A DNA stretch of 64,000 nt, taken from positions 186,001-250,000 of the forward strand of contig JARKVD010000017.1 of the NCBI GenBank assembly GCA_029851835.1. Reading direction: 5' to 3'. This stretch comes from Clostridium sp. (GTDB taxonomy: Bacteria; Bacillota; Clostridia; Clostridiales; Clostridiaceae). Position 1 is the stretch's first letter. The number at the start of each line of letters is the position of its first letter. Below the pieces are notes generated by a model. That model was given only the letters and a program-made list of their open reading frames with translations, made no database searches and was not told the origin of the DNA. This document shows positions 18,734 to 28,399 of the stretch, piece by piece. The translations under genes were made by a program, and so were the position numbers.

Positions 18734-19433
18734 AATTTTCCCCACAATTGAACTTGTATCCAATACCCCTTATAGTTTGTATATATACTGGATTCTTATC
18801 ATCATCTTCAATTTTCTTTCTTAGGTGTCTAACATGAACATCCACAGTTCTTGTTTCACCCACATACTCATAACCCCAAATCTTTTCAAGCAGAAAATCT
18901 CTTGTCATCACTCTTCCTTTATTTTTAATTAGAATTTCTAAAAGCTCGAACTCCTTTAAAGTAAGATCAACCTTATTTTCACCCTTAACAACTTCATGTT
19001 CACGGAAGTTTATTGTAACAGTGCCAAATCTAAAACTATCACCATCCTGCTTAAACCCACTTCTTCTTAAGATAGCTTTAGCCCTTGCAACTAATTCCCT
19101 TACTGAAAATGGTTTAGTTATATAATCATCAGCACCTAATTCTAACCCTAAAATCTTATCTAGTTCTTCCCCTTTAGCAGTAATCATAACAATCGGAATG
19201 CTCTCTATGGCAGGATTTTTCCTAATATTTTTACATACATCTAAACCATCCATTCCAGGAATCATTAAGTCTAAGAATATCAAATCAGGCTTTTTAGTTT
19301 CTGCCAGCTTCAGCGCATCAAGGCCATTATCTGCTGTAATAACATCAAACCCGTTCTTTTCCAAATTGAACTTAATTAGCTCTTGAATATGAGCCTCATC
19401 ATCAACTACTAACACTTTTTTTATTATAGACAT
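18717..19433 (-). CDS. phoP: Phosphate response regulator PhoP
   Basis: OmpR/PhoB-type DNA-binding response regulator, 238 residues. The receiver domain has acidic residues DD (11-12), phospho-acceptor Asp55 in LIFLDLMIPGMDG, Thr in ITAKGEE and Lys in ITKPFS. The winged-helix C-terminus includes LTLKEFELLEIL and RTVDVHVRHLRKKIE. It overlaps phoR at its 3' end and starts two bases after pgeF ends, so pgeF, phoP and phoR may share a transcript. Confidence 0.95.
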   Translation of the reverse strand: MSIIKKVLVVDDEAHIQELIKFNLEKNGFDVITADNGLDALKLAETKKPDLIFLDLMIPGMDGLDVCKNIRKNPAIESIPIVMITAKGEELDKILGLELGADDYITKPFSVRELVARAKAILRRSGFKQDGDSFRFGTVTINFREHEVVKGENKVDLTLKEFELLEILIKNKGRVMTRDFLLEKIWGYEYVGETRTVDVHVRHLRKKIEDDDKNPVYIQTIRGIGYKFNCGENYEKQI

Positions 19434-19435
19434 TA

Positions 19436-20167
19436 TTAATCCTCCTCATTAGCAAACACAAAAGAAAATAACCTTCCCTTTGACTCATCCTTCTTTCTGT
19501 AGGAAAATAATTTTGTTTCTTCACTACAGTAAGTACATAAATTCACAGCTATAATGTTTTCTGGGATTATTCCTGCTTTTAAAAGCTCAACTTCCACACA
19601 CCTTTGAAGATTTAAATTTCTACCTTCATTTATATCTTCATTTTTGAAAATCTCATTTTGTTTGAATGTATCAATGAGCTCCTCACTAACTTCATAACAG
19701 CATACTTTATTATGCGGACCAATAAATGCCTTCATATTTTTAGGTTTGCTGCCGTAAGTTTCTATCATTTCATTTACTCCATGCAATACTATATTATTTA
19801 AAGTTCCTTTCCAACCACTATGAATCGCTGCCATAACACCTGTCACTTCATCCACTATAATTACTGGTACGCAATCTGCAGTAAAAACTCCAATAAGTAC
19901 CCCTTTTTCTTTTGTCACAATGCCATCACCGTTAAGATCAGTTATCATTTTACTTCCATCATAGCAATGAACTTTAGTACCATGTATTTGGTTAAGAAAA
20001 ATCACTTCATTAACATTAAACCACTTTTTTAAACTAATCAGATTTTCTTGACCTTCTGGCAAGAATTTATTAAAGTTTAACCCATTTTCTGCAGTTGAAA
20101 ATCCGATACTTATATTTTTTATAGTATAAATTAAAAACTTATTATTTTCATTAATAGAGACATTCAT
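19436..20167 (-). CDS. pgeF: Multicopper-oxidase-like peptidoglycan editing factor (YfiH/PgeF, DUF152)
   Basis: 243 residues of the YfiH/DUF152 family, called polyphenol oxidase or laccase domain; in E. coli the protein removes mis-incorporated amino acids from cell wall precursors. Metal-site stretches are NQIHGTKVH, FTADCVPVIIVD, IHSGWKGTLNNIV and IGPHNKVCCYEVSEEL. It starts inside the nrdR stop codon (TAATG), giving tight coupling. Confidence 0.92.
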   Translation of the reverse strand: MNVSINENNKFLIYTIKNISIGFSTAENGLNFNKFLPEGQENLISLKKWFNVNEVIFLNQIHGTKVHCYDGSKMITDLNGDGIVTKEKGVLIGVFTADCVPVIIVDEVTGVMAAIHSGWKGTLNNIVLHGVNEMIETYGSKPKNMKAFIGPHNKVCCYEVSEELIDTFKQNEIFKNEDINEGRNLNLQRCVEVELLKAGIIPENIIAVNLCTYCSEETKLFSYRKKDESKGRLFSFVFANEED

Positions 20168-20622
20168 TACTTTCCACCACTTAATCTTTTTATTTCCTCA
20201 ATAAAACTATTAATATCATCAAATTTTCTATATACAGATGCAAATCTTATATATGCTACCTCATCCATGCTTCTTAATTTATCCAAAATCATTTCTCCAA
20301 TTGTTTCAGAACTAATTTCACTAGTCATTGTATTATTAAGTTTCTTCTCAATAGCATTAACTAAATGCTCTATATCAGCTCTAGAAACCGGTCTCTTTTC
20401 ACAAGCACGTATTACACCATTAATAATTTTATCCCTGCTAAAAATCTCTCTTGTGAGATTTCTTTTAATAACAAATACTGGTATATCCTCAATTTTCTCA
20501 TAGGTAGTATATCTTCTATTACATGCTAAGCATTCACGTCTTCTTCTTATAGCTCCATCATCCTCAGTTGCTCTTGAATCAACAACCTTGCTTTCTTCTC
20601 CACTGCAGTAAGGACACTTCAT
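20167..20622 (-). CDS. nrdR: Transcriptional repressor NrdR
   Basis: Zn-finger and ATP-cone repressor of ribonucleotide reductase genes; it senses dATP/ATP. 151 residues. Four zinc-binding Cys at residues 3, 6, 31 and 34 (MKCPYC and CLACNRRYTTYE), followed by the ATP-cone (VIKRNLTREIFSRDKIINGV). Standard length. Overlaps pgeF by one base. Confidence 0.97.
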   Translation of the reverse strand: MKCPYCSGEESKVVDSRATEDDGAIRRRRECLACNRRYTTYEKIEDIPVFVIKRNLTREIFSRDKIINGVIRACEKRPVSRADIEHLVNAIEKKLNNTMTSEISSETIGEMILDKLRSMDEVAYIRFASVYRKFDDINSFIEEIKRLSGGK

Positions 20623-20705
20623 ATATTATCACATCCTTTTTTTAGTTATATATTATGATTATACACAATATATTTACTATTTGTATATAAAAATTTTGAA
20701 ACACC

Positions 20706-20960
20706 TTACTTTTCAAAGGTTTCATCACCATCAACTAATATTACATCTATTCCTATCTTTTTAATCCTCTCCCATGGTATTTCAAAATCTTCCCCCTTAG
20801 AAAACCAACCTGCTTTTTGTGTTGGTATCGTTATAGCTTCTATTTTATAATCCTCACAATTAACCTTTAAATCTTTTATATATCCCAATTTTGCCCCTGT
20901 ATTTATATCAATAATCTCCATTGTCCTTAAACTGCTTATTGCAAACATTGATGTTTCCAT
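20706..20960 (-). CDS. ylmC: YlmC/YmxH family PRC-barrel sporulation protein
   Basis: 84-residue PRC-barrel protein of the YlmC/YmxH type, found next to sigG in clostridia and bacilli. The family stretches are LRTMEIIDINTGAKLGYIKD and EDFEIPWERIKKIGIDVILV. Its molecular role is not established. It lies between sigG and nrdR, preceded by the sigG terminator, so it has its own start of transcription or depends on read-through. Confidence 0.88.
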   Translation of the reverse strand: METSMFAISSLRTMEIIDINTGAKLGYIKDLKVNCEDYKIEAITIPTQKAGWFSKGEDFEIPWERIKKIGIDVILVDGDETFEK

Positions 20961-21031
20961 AACTCTTCCCCCTTAAAAATTATATCACTTAATCTATATT
21001 CCTTTTTGCATTTTATAGAACTTTCAAAATT

Positions 21032-21055
21032 AAAAAAAGAGCCCTGAGGCTCCTT
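21032..21055 (-). terminator. Terminator of sigG
   Basis: GAGCC-CTGA-GGCTC (21039-21052), short and stable with a tetraloop, followed on the minus strand by seven T. It begins only eight bases after the sigG stop. Confidence 0.85.
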
Positions 21056-21059
21056 TTAT

Positions 21060-21833
21060 TTACACATGCTTTCTCATATGCTTTAATGCTGTTTTCTCCA
21101 ATCTAGATACCTGTGCTTGAGATATCCCTATCTCATCTGCTACTTCCATTTGAGTTCTTCCTTGAAAGAACCTCAAGTTTAAAATTAGTTTTTCTCTATC
21201 AGTAAGCTTTTTCATGCCTTCTTTAATAGAGATACTTTCAAGCCAGCCATCATCCAAATTTTTACTGTCACTTATTTGATCCATTACAAATATAGCATCT
21301 CCTCCATCATGATAAATTGGCTCAAAAAGTGATATCGGGTCTTGTATTGCATCTAGTGCAAACACTACTTCTTCCTTAGGCATTTCTAATTCCTTAGCTA
21401 TTTGAGATATACTTGGTTCTTTGTTATCCTTACTAACTAGTTTATCTCTAACCTGCAGAGCTTTGTAGGCTATATCCCTTAAGGATCTACTTACTCTAAT
21501 GGAATTATTATCCCGAAGGTACCTCCTAATTTCCCCAATAATCATGGGAACAGCATAAGTAGAAAACCTAACATTTTGACTCAAATCAAAATTGTCAATG
21601 GCTTTCATAAGTCCTATACAGCCAACCTGAAACAAATCGTCAACATTTTCCCCTCTGTTATTGAATCTTTGGATTACACTTAATACTAATCTCAAATTCC
21701 CTCTTATAAAATCTTCTCTGCAATTCTTGTCACCTTCCTTTATTTTAATTAACAATTCTCGCATTTCTTTTTCTTTTAAAACAGGTAACTTGGAAGTATT
21801 GACACCACATATTTCGACTTTATTAATCATCAT
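21060..21833 (-). CDS. sigG: RNA polymerase sporulation sigma factor SigG
   Basis: Late forespore-specific sigma factor. 257 residues. The N-terminus NKVEICGVNTSKLPVLKEKE is the SigG hallmark and distinguishes it from SigF; then region 2 (GNLRLVLSVIQRFNNRGENV, DLFQVGCIGLMKAIDNFD, RFSTYAVPMIIGEIRRYLRD) and region 4 (LILNLRFFQGRTQMEVADEI). It is separated from sigE by a 73-nt gap containing a sigma-F/G-type promoter, so it can be expressed apart from sigE. Confidence 0.97.
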   Translation of the reverse strand: MMINKVEICGVNTSKLPVLKEKEMRELLIKIKEGDKNCREDFIRGNLRLVLSVIQRFNNRGENVDDLFQVGCIGLMKAIDNFDLSQNVRFSTYAVPMIIGEIRRYLRDNNSIRVSRSLRDIAYKALQVRDKLVSKDNKEPSISQIAKELEMPKEEVVFALDAIQDPISLFEPIYHDGGDAIFVMDQISDSKNLDDGWLESISIKEGMKKLTDREKLILNLRFFQGRTQMEVADEIGISQAQVSRLEKTALKHMRKHV

Positions 21834-21866
21834 AAGGTCTCATTCCCTTCAGAATAATTACATTAG

Positions 21867-21895
21867 AATTATTTCCCCACGGGCATTTTTTATAC
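21867..21895 (-). promoter_or_regulatory. Candidate sigma-F/sigma-G promoter for sigG
   Basis: Minus strand: GTATA (21891-21895), a 14-nt spacer, then GGAAATAATT (21867-21876). This agrees with the forespore consensus of sigma-F/G (GYATA, about 15 nt, GGNNANAHT). It is about 35 nt upstream of the sigG ATG. Confidence 0.6.
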
Positions 21896-21906
21896 TAAAG
21901 ACAACC

Positions 21907-22647
21907 TTACAACATTTTATTAATTTCTTTTTTTAATCTTTTTATGATTCTTTTTTCCAGTCTTGAAATATAGGATTGAGATATTCCAAGCATGTCAGCC
22001 ACCTCTTTCTGCGTCTTTTCATCCACTCCATTTATTCCAAACCGAAGTTCAATAATCTCTCTTTCTCTACTACTTAATTTTCCCATAGCTATACCCAAAA
22101 GCTGTTTATCCACTTCTTCTTCAATATAGTTATATACAACATTACTATCTGTTCCTAAAATATCAGAAAGAAGAAGTTCATTCCCATCCCAATCTATGTT
22201 TAAAGGTTCATAAAATGAAATCTCTGTCTTTATTTTATTATTTCTTCTAAGATACATAAGAATTTCATTTTCTATGCATCTAGATGAATAAGTAGCTAGT
22301 TTGATTTTTTTCTCTGGTGCAAAAGTATTTACAGCCTTGATTAGTCCTATGGTTCCTACTGAAATTAAATCTTCCACATTTACCCCTGTATTTTCAAACT
22401 TCCTTGCAATATAAACTACCAACCTTAAATTTCTCTGTATTAATATGGAACGAATACTTTCGTCTCCCATTTCTAAATGTTCAACAAGTGCTTCTTCCTC
22501 TTCTTTTGTAAGGGGTGGTGGTAGGGCATCATTGCCTCCGATATAGTCAATTCTTCTAGCAAAAATTTTAAATCTACCTAAAAATCTACTTAATAAACTT
22601 TGTATCTTGTCCTTAACATCATTTAATATCTTAGATATATTACTCAT
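21907..22647 (-). CDS. sigE: RNA polymerase sporulation sigma factor SigE (pro-form)
   Basis: Mother-cell sigma factor, made as inactive pro-sigma-E. 246 residues: an amphipathic N-terminal pro-sequence (about the first 25-30 residues), then [20 protein letters not shown], region 2 ([56 protein letters not shown]) and region 4 ([20 protein letters not shown]). Directly downstream of spoIIGA, which encodes the processing protease. Confidence 0.97.
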   Translation of the reverse strand: MSNISKILNDVKDKIQSLLSRFLGRFKIFARRIDYIGGNDALPPPLTKEEEEALVEHLEMGDESIRSILIQRNLRLVVYIARKFENTGVNVEDLISVGTIGLIKAVNTFAPEKKIKLATYSSRCIENEILMYLRRNNKIKTEISFYEPLNIDWDGNELLLSDILGTDSNVVYNYIEEEVDKQLLGIAMGKLSSREREIIELRFGINGVDEKTQKEVADMLGISQSYISRLEKRIIKRLKKEINKML

Positions 22648-22660
22648 TACAATAACCCTC

Positions 22661-23464
22661 CTATTCTATAATCCCCCTTGGTAAAAGTCCGTTATAATCA
22701 TCATGCTTACTAAGTTTCTTATCACTAAATGCCAATATCGCTTTTTCTTCCCTTAAGTTTCCATCAACATCAATTTTAATATTATCCGGCCTTATCCCTA
22801 TTAATTTACCACCATAGCCACTAACCACAGAATATGGAATGGTATAAGTATTATTACTTTCAAGATTCATTTCTTCAAATAATCGTTTTTCAACTATTAT
22901 CACTGGTAAATTAGTTACAGGTTCCCTAAGCTCATTACCTGTATCTAAAAAAGTCTTAACCTTAGTTTTTATTCCATTAATACTTACTTCTATGCTATAA
23001 ATATAGCTTGTTAACTGTTTCCTCTCCTTAACGTACATTATAATTCTATTGACAACTAAATATAAAATCATTAAAGCTAAAATAATATTTTTATATGAAA
23101 AACTATATATCACAGATCCTGAACTTAAGGCTGTATTATCCTGTATTGCCAAGTAGAATGCCACTCCAGCCAAAAGCATTGAATATAATATAAATATGAA
23201 ACTTCCTTTTACTAAAGCTAATAAATCCCTATGCCCTAATACTATAAAAATCATTACAAATGCCATAGCTATCTTAAAAGGAGCTGCAGTAAAAATCTCA
23301 AGCCATGGTATTACAACTGTTACAACATATAGACTTCCAAAAATTGACGATATTATAAGACGCGACATTGAAGTTCTCTTTTTAATAGTTTGAACTGTGG
23401 TTCTCAACAAAAATAAATTTATCAGAAAATTTTCTAACAAAAGTACATCCAAGTAAACTACCAT
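22661..23464 (-). CDS. spoIIGA: Sporulation sigma-E processing peptidase SpoIIGA
   Basis: Integral-membrane aspartic protease that cleaves pro-SigE once the asymmetric septum forms. 267 residues, about five N-terminal membrane helices, then the cytosolic protease domain with the active-site motif [11 protein letters not shown] (about residues 172-182). The SpoIIGA tail also shows [16 protein letters not shown] and the end LLPRGIIE. Thirteen nt upstream of sigE; the first gene of the cluster. The 298-nt upstream gap (23465-23762) holds the ftsZ terminator; I did not find a clear Spo0A box. Confidence 0.94.
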   Translation of the reverse strand: MVVYLDVLLLENFLINLFLLRTTVQTIKKRTSMSRLIISSIFGSLYVVTVVIPWLEIFTAAPFKIAMAFVMIFIVLGHRDLLALVKGSFIFILYSMLLAGVAFYLAIQDNTALSSGSVIYSFSYKNIILALMILYLVVNRIIMYVKERKQLTSYIYSIEVSINGIKTKVKTFLDTGNELREPVTNLPVIIVEKRLFEEMNLESNNTYTIPYSVVSGYGGKLIGIRPDNIKIDVDGNLREEKAILAFSDKKLSKHDDYNGLLPRGIIE

Positions 23465-23713
23465 GACCTTACCTCCCTAAAAAATATTATATATACTTCT
23501 CTGGGTAAAATTTGTAAAATTGTACTACTAATTTGAAAATTATTCCTTTGATTTTATTCCATTTTACGATGAAATTTGCCTAGGTTTTCACTTTATGTAA
23601 TGTATATTACAAATAATATTTTATTTATTTTTTTTAATATTTCATTTCTCCCTTTAACTCTATAAAACAATAAAAATTTCATTTTACTTATTTATGATAG
23701 CTTCAATAAATTC

Positions 23714-23749
23714 AATAAAAAAAGTGATAGGAATTAAATCCTACCACTT
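23714..23749 (-). terminator. Terminator of ftsAZ
   Basis: AAGTGATAGGA (23722-23732) pairs with TCCTACCACTT (23739-23749) with one wobble, then a run of seven T on the minus strand. Located 14 nt after the ftsZ stop. Confidence 0.85.
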
Positions 23750-23762
23750 CTTCAAGTTATAC

Positions 23763-24866
23763 TTATCTCATATTTTTTCTTAACCATGTTGGCACTGTAT
23801 AATCATCGCTATTTGATTTAGTTGCTTGACCCTCAGCTTTAGTTGCCGCTGCCTCATCCTTAACAGTAGACTTAATTACAGTCTCAGCAGCGCTATTTGC
23901 AACCTTACCAACTTCACTATCAAAACCAGTTGCTATTACAGTTATTCTTATTTCATCATTTAAGCTTTCATCTATAACCGCACCAAATATAATATTTGCA
24001 TCTGGATCAGCTTCTTCTTGTACTATTTGTGCTGCTTCATTAATCTCTAAAAGAGATAAATCAGAACCACCAGTTACATTTAAAAGAACTCCAGTTGCTC
24101 CTATAATAGATGTTTCTAATAGAGGACTTGAAATAGCTTCTCTAGCAGCATCTTGTGCTCTATTATCACCTTTTCCAACTCCAACCCCCATATGTGCAAG
24201 ACCTTTATTTACCATTATTGTACTAATATCTGCAAAGTCTAAGTTTATAAGACCAGGAATAGTAATAAGGTCTGATATACCTTGAACACCTTGTCTTAAC
24301 ACATCATCAGCCTTTTTAAATGATTCTACTAAAGTTGTTTTCTTATCAACTAAAGCTAGTAATCTTTCATTTGGAATTGTTACCAAAGTATCTACTGATT
24401 GTTTTAAGGAGTTAATTCCACCTTCTGCATGGATCATTCTTTTTCTTCCCTCAAATGGGAATGGCTTTGTAACAACACCTACGGTTAAAATCCCCATAGA
24501 TTTTGCTATTTCAGCTACTACTGGAGCAGCACCTGTTCCAGTTCCACCACCCATTCCACAAGTAATGAATACCATATCTGAACCCTTTAAGGCTTCAGTA
24601 ATTTCATCTTTGCTTTCTTCTGCAGCTTTTCTCCCAATTTCAGGATTTGCACCAGCTCCAAGACCTCTTGTAAGCTTGTCTCCTAATTGTATTTTTGTAT
24701 CTGCTTTTGAAAGAAATAGAGCTTGTTTGTCAGTATTGATACCAATAAACTCTACATTTTTTAATCCAGCCTCTATCATTCTATTCACAGCGTTATTTCC
24801 ACCGCCACCGCAGCCTATTACTTTAATTTTACATAACTCTTCGTTTTGAACATCGAAATCTATCAC
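23763..24866 (-). CDS. ftsZ: Cell division protein FtsZ
   Basis: Tubulin-like GTPase forming the Z ring. 367 residues. GTP-binding tubulin signature [17 protein letters not shown] (about 107-123), T7-loop region [11 protein letters not shown], and the C-terminal binding peptide [10 protein letters not shown] that contacts FtsA and SepF. The start is GTG, overlapping the ftsA TGA (GTGA), with GAGGT upstream. Sporulation genes spoIIGA-sigE-sigG follow directly. Confidence 0.98.
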   Translation of the reverse strand: MIDFDVQNEELCKIKVIGCGGGGNNAVNRMIEAGLKNVEFIGINTDKQALFLSKADTKIQLGDKLTRGLGAGANPEIGRKAAEESKDEITEALKGSDMVFITCGMGGGTGTGAAPVVAEIAKSMGILTVGVVTKPFPFEGRKRMIHAEGGINSLKQSVDTLVTIPNERLLALVDKKTTLVESFKKADDVLRQGVQGISDLITIPGLINLDFADISTIMVNKGLAHMGVGVGKGDNRAQDAAREAISSPLLETSIIGATGVLLNVTGGSDLSLLEINEAAQIVQEEADPDANIIFGAVIDESLNDEIRITVIATGFDSEVGKVANSAAETVIKSTVKDEAAATKAEGQATKSNSDDYTVPTWLRKNMR

Positions 24867-26107
24867 TTTGTTACCTCCTCATTAGAAAAACCTTTTAATA
24901 ATCCTTTTAGCTTTACCATAAATTTGTTTTTGCCTTTACTTTTGCCTTCAACTTCTAAAACATTACATGCTAAATTTTCAACTTCAATTAAATCTAATTT
25001 TTTACTTAAAACATATCCTATTATGCCAATGGCAGTTGAATAAATTGGATTTGCTGCTCCTACATATTCAGGCACACCAATTCTTACAGGTTTTCCAAGA
25101 ATTTCAGTAGCAATATTTAATATATCTCTAAATTGAGATATTCCTCCTCCAACTAACACATAGCTTTCTACTTGGGTACTTAGTTCTTCGGCTTCTAAAC
25201 GCTTTAAAATTAATTCTAAAACTTCTTTAACTCTTTCACAAATAATTTCTTCAAGCATTAAATAGTCAATTTCCTTTTTCCCATTCCCTACTGTTGTGAC
25301 TCTAATGGTATGTTTTTCATTAGAATTTCCCCTTAATAAGGTGTTGCATTTAAATTTTAATTTTTCACTTTCTTCTCGTGACAACTTCAAACAAATTGAT
25401 ATGTCATTTGTTATTGTATCTCCTCCTAATGGTATTGAAAAGAAATCAATGAATTTGTCACCTTTAAATACTGAAACCTCAGAATTAGCGCTTCCGATAT
25501 CTATTAAAGCTACTCCTTTATGAAGTTCACCTTCACTCAAAATATCTTTAGACATGCCAATAGAATTTACTATCCAGCCTTTAACTTTGATTCCAGCATC
25601 ATTTAATATTTTTTTATATTCATTAACATATTTATTATTAACTATAAATGCATTTCCCTCTGATTCAAGAATAGTTGCCTTCATACCTATAGGATTTCTT
25701 ATACTTCTCATCCTATCAACTATGTATTCCTCTATATCAACTTGTACAATTTCTTGATTTTTGTTAACACAAAACTTAGCAACTTCACCTACATTTACTA
25801 CATCTTCTATGTCAATTTCTTTTGAAGCAGGAAACGACACAACTCCTTTAGTATTTACAACTTCACACATGGAAATAGGAACAGATGCATATACTTCTCT
25901 TAGAGGTTCACCAACAATGTCCTCTAATCGACTTATTACACTATTTACTGTAGCAGAAACATCAGCTCCTTCTACCTCTGCCTTTACTTCACTGTAGTCT
26001 GATGTAGTAATACCAAGTAACTGTATACTATTATCACTGGCTAGCTTGCCAACTGCTCCACATATCTTTGAAGAACTTATATCTAGCCCAACAATGTAAT
26101 CATTCAT
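24863..26107 (-). CDS. ftsA: Cell division protein FtsA (actin-like)
   Basis: Actin-fold ATPase that tethers FtsZ to the membrane. 414 residues. ATPase phosphate-1 motif [13 protein letters not shown] (about 6-18), the SHS2 1C insertion (residues ~80-160), phosphate-2 [16 protein letters not shown] and adenosine motif [11 protein letters not shown]. The amphipathic C-terminus [19 protein letters not shown] fits the membrane-targeting helix of FtsA. It is translationally coupled to ftsZ. The upstream 296 nt (26108-26403) hold no gene. Confidence 0.93.
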   Translation of the reverse strand: MNDYIVGLDISSSKICGAVGKLASDNSIQLLGITTSDYSEVKAEVEGADVSATVNSVISRLEDIVGEPLREVYASVPISMCEVVNTKGVVSFPASKEIDIEDVVNVGEVAKFCVNKNQEIVQVDIEEYIVDRMRSIRNPIGMKATILESEGNAFIVNNKYVNEYKKILNDAGIKVKGWIVNSIGMSKDILSEGELHKGVALIDIGSANSEVSVFKGDKFIDFFSIPLGGDTITNDISICLKLSREESEKLKFKCNTLLRGNSNEKHTIRVTTVGNGKKEIDYLMLEEIICERVKEVLELILKRLEAEELSTQVESYVLVGGGISQFRDILNIATEILGKPVRIGVPEYVGAANPIYSTAIGIIGYVLSKKLDLIEVENLACNVLEVEGKSKGKNKFMVKLKGLLKGFSNEEVTK

Positions 26108-26403
26108 CTTACTATTCCCCCAACATTTTTAACTTCCAAAGAAGTTTACCGTGTTACAAAGCTATATTCAACACAAAAGCTCAAATTCCTTCAAATTTGC
26201 GGAATAATTTCTAAACAACTTTGGTGAAACATGTCTATAAATTCTTTTCAGATTATAAATATGCCATTAAATCATTAATTTTATAATTATAGTATAAAAC
26301 CTCTTCAAGAAAAATACAATAGTAAAATACTGCTATTTGTTCATATCTGCTATACTTTTATAAAGTTTTCTACTTTATTTAAATTTTATTATAAGCAGAT
26401 AAA

Positions 26404-27396
26404 TTATTCATTAATGATAAGGTGACTAATCTTATTCATTGCCATCTCCATTGTCTGCATTCCAAATTTAGCAGATGTCTCCATCATAGATGGTATTTGG
26501 TGAATCTTACCCTCTCTTATTAAATTCTGAATAGCTGGAGTACTCACCATTATTTCTAGGGCTGCCATTCTACCACTATTATCTTTCTTCTTATATAGTC
26601 TTTGACATACAACCCCTCTTAAGATTGTGGAAAGCTGATTTCTTACTCGCAGTTGCTGTTCTGCTGGAAAATAATTTATAATTCTATCAATAGTTTTATA
26701 TGTATTTATAGTATGCAACGTAGAAATTACCAAGTGTCCAGTTTCAGCTGCTAAGAGACATGCTGACATAGTCTCTAAATCTCTGATTTCACCTACTAGA
26801 ATTACATCAGGATCTTCTCTTAGAACTGCTCTTAATCCATTATCAAAACTCCTTGTATCACGCCCAACCTCTCTTTGATTTATTATGGACATGTTATGAG
26901 CATGTAGATACTCTATTGGATCTTCCAGGGTTATAATATGCCTCTTCTTATTTATATTAATTTCATTTATCATAGCTGCCATTGTTGTACTTTTACCACT
27001 TCCAGTTGGTCCAGTTATTAATATTAACCCATCCTTATAATTTGTTAATTCCTTAATAACTTCTGGATGTTTTAGGTCATCTAAGGATGGTATTATGTAG
27101 GGGATAACTCTAATTGCAATTGTGTCGTATCCTCTTTCCTTATACACATTAACTCTGTATCTTCCTACTCCTTCAAGGCTATATAACTTATCCCATTCTC
27201 CAACTTCTAAATACTCAGCATAATTATCTCCTAAAATTTCTTTACTGTATTTCATCATATCTTCTTCTGTTAAGTCAATATTAGTTATCTTAATCAATTC
27301 ACCATTTTTTCTTTGCACTGGTGGAATTCCTACTGATAAATGTAAATCAGATCCCCCTTCATTTACAACATACTCTAAAAGTTTTGATAATCTCAT
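26404..27396 (-). CDS. pilT: PilT-type twitching motility ATPase
   Basis: Hexameric retraction ATPase of type IV pili. 330 residues from ATG 27396 (AGGAG eight bases upstream). It shows GGSDLHLSVGIPPVQRKNGE, Walker A TGPTGSGKSTTMAAMI, the Asp box TLEDPIEYLH, Walker B VLREDPDVILVGEIRDLET and the PilT-type AETGHLVISTLHT. No other pilus gene is nearby, so it must serve a pilus encoded elsewhere or another function. It lies between sigK and ftsA. Confidence 0.92.
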   Translation of the reverse strand: MRLSKLLEYVVNEGGSDLHLSVGIPPVQRKNGELIKITNIDLTEEDMMKYSKEILGDNYAEYLEVGEWDKLYSLEGVGRYRVNVYKERGYDTIAIRVIPYIIPSLDDLKHPEVIKELTNYKDGLILITGPTGSGKSTTMAAMINEININKKRHIITLEDPIEYLHAHNMSIINQREVGRDTRSFDNGLRAVLREDPDVILVGEIRDLETMSACLLAAETGHLVISTLHTINTYKTIDRIINYFPAEQQLRVRNQLSTILRGVVCQRLYKKKDNSGRMAALEIMVSTPAIQNLIREGKIHQIPSMMETSAKFGMQTMEMAMNKISHLIINE

Positions 27397-27487
27397 CGCT
27401 AACACTCCTTATCTAAAATTCTCCTTATTCAGTTTACTATAAATTCAAGCTTTTTCCAAGAATTTCATTAACCTTTATGACCTTTAT

Positions 27488-27528
27488 TATAAAACAAAGT
27501 GATGAAAATTTTATTTTTTCATCACTTT
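27488..27528 (-). terminator. Terminator of sigK
   Basis: AAAGTGATGAAAA (27496-27508) pairs perfectly with TTTTCATCACTTT (27516-27528). TGTTTTATAA follows on the minus strand. Found 50 nt after sigK. Confidence 0.85.
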
Positions 27529-27578
27529 AAAGTTATTATCTTTTTATACTCCTCACTCCTAAGCTTTTTAAAGCTTTT

Positions 27579-28283
27579 CTAGAGAATCTCTCCCATATTA
27601 AACTCTTTTAATAGTTTTTTCAGAGCCCTTTTTTCTATTCTAGATACATATGATCTAGAAATACCCAATATTTCAGCAATCTCTCGCTGTGTTTTAGGTT
27701 TTCCATCAACAAGACCGTACCTCATTTGTATTATTCGCCTTTCCCTTTCCTGTAATGCTGTTTCTAATACATGATAAAGCTTTTTCACCTGTATTTTATT
27801 CTCAACTGCATCTAAGATTGAATCTTTTTCGCTACTTAGTATATCCATTAATGATATTTCATTCCCCTCTTTATCAAGTCCAATTGGGTCATGAAGATAT
27901 ACCTCTCCTTTGGTCTTCTTATTATTTCTTATAAGCATGAGAATCTCATTTTCAATGCATCTAGCAGCATATGTTGCTAACCTTGTACCCTTATCCATAT
28001 TATATGAATCAATTGCTTTAATTAATCCAACTGTACCTATAGATATCAAATCATCTACTTCTTTTCCTGGAAAGGTATATTTCTTAACTATATGTGCTAC
28101 CAACCTTAAATTTCTCTCAACTAATATTCCCTTTGCCTCAGGATCTCCATCCCTCAGCCTTTGTAAACACTCTTTTTCCTCATCTTCCGTCAGCGGTTGC
28201 GGAAATGAATTATTTCCTGAAACATAACCCGTTAGTAAAGCATATTCGCTAATTATATTTAAAAGCCAACTTAAGCAAAACAT
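27579..28283 (-). CDS. sigK: RNA polymerase sporulation sigma factor SigK
   Basis: Late mother-cell sigma factor. 234 residues, uninterrupted: no skin-type excisable element. A hydrophobic N-terminal pro-sequence (MFCLSWLLNIISEYALLTGY) precedes FPQPLTEDEEKECLQRLRDG, region 2 ([57 protein letters not shown]) and region 4 (IIQMRYGLVDGKPKTQREIA). The pro-sequence implies processing by a SpoIVFB-type protease. Confidence 0.96.
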   Translation of the reverse strand: MFCLSWLLNIISEYALLTGYVSGNNSFPQPLTEDEEKECLQRLRDGDPEAKGILVERNLRLVAHIVKKYTFPGKEVDDLISIGTVGLIKAIDSYNMDKGTRLATYAARCIENEILMLIRNNKKTKGEVYLHDPIGLDKEGNEISLMDILSSEKDSILDAVENKIQVKKLYHVLETALQERERRIIQMRYGLVDGKPKTQREIAEILGISRSYVSRIEKRALKKLLKEFNMGEIL

Positions 28284-28399
28284 TTATGCTCCCCCTAATA
28301 ATGCTTACTAATATAATATGTACGGAAAGCTGAAAAAGTGCTTTTTCTACTTAAATTTTATTAATTTTATTTTCTTGTTTACAGGAATACTATATTTTC

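Noticed and set aside
27579-28283. Skin-type interruption of sigK
   Set aside because: The frame is continuous from the pro-sequence to region 4, and no recombinase gene is nearby.
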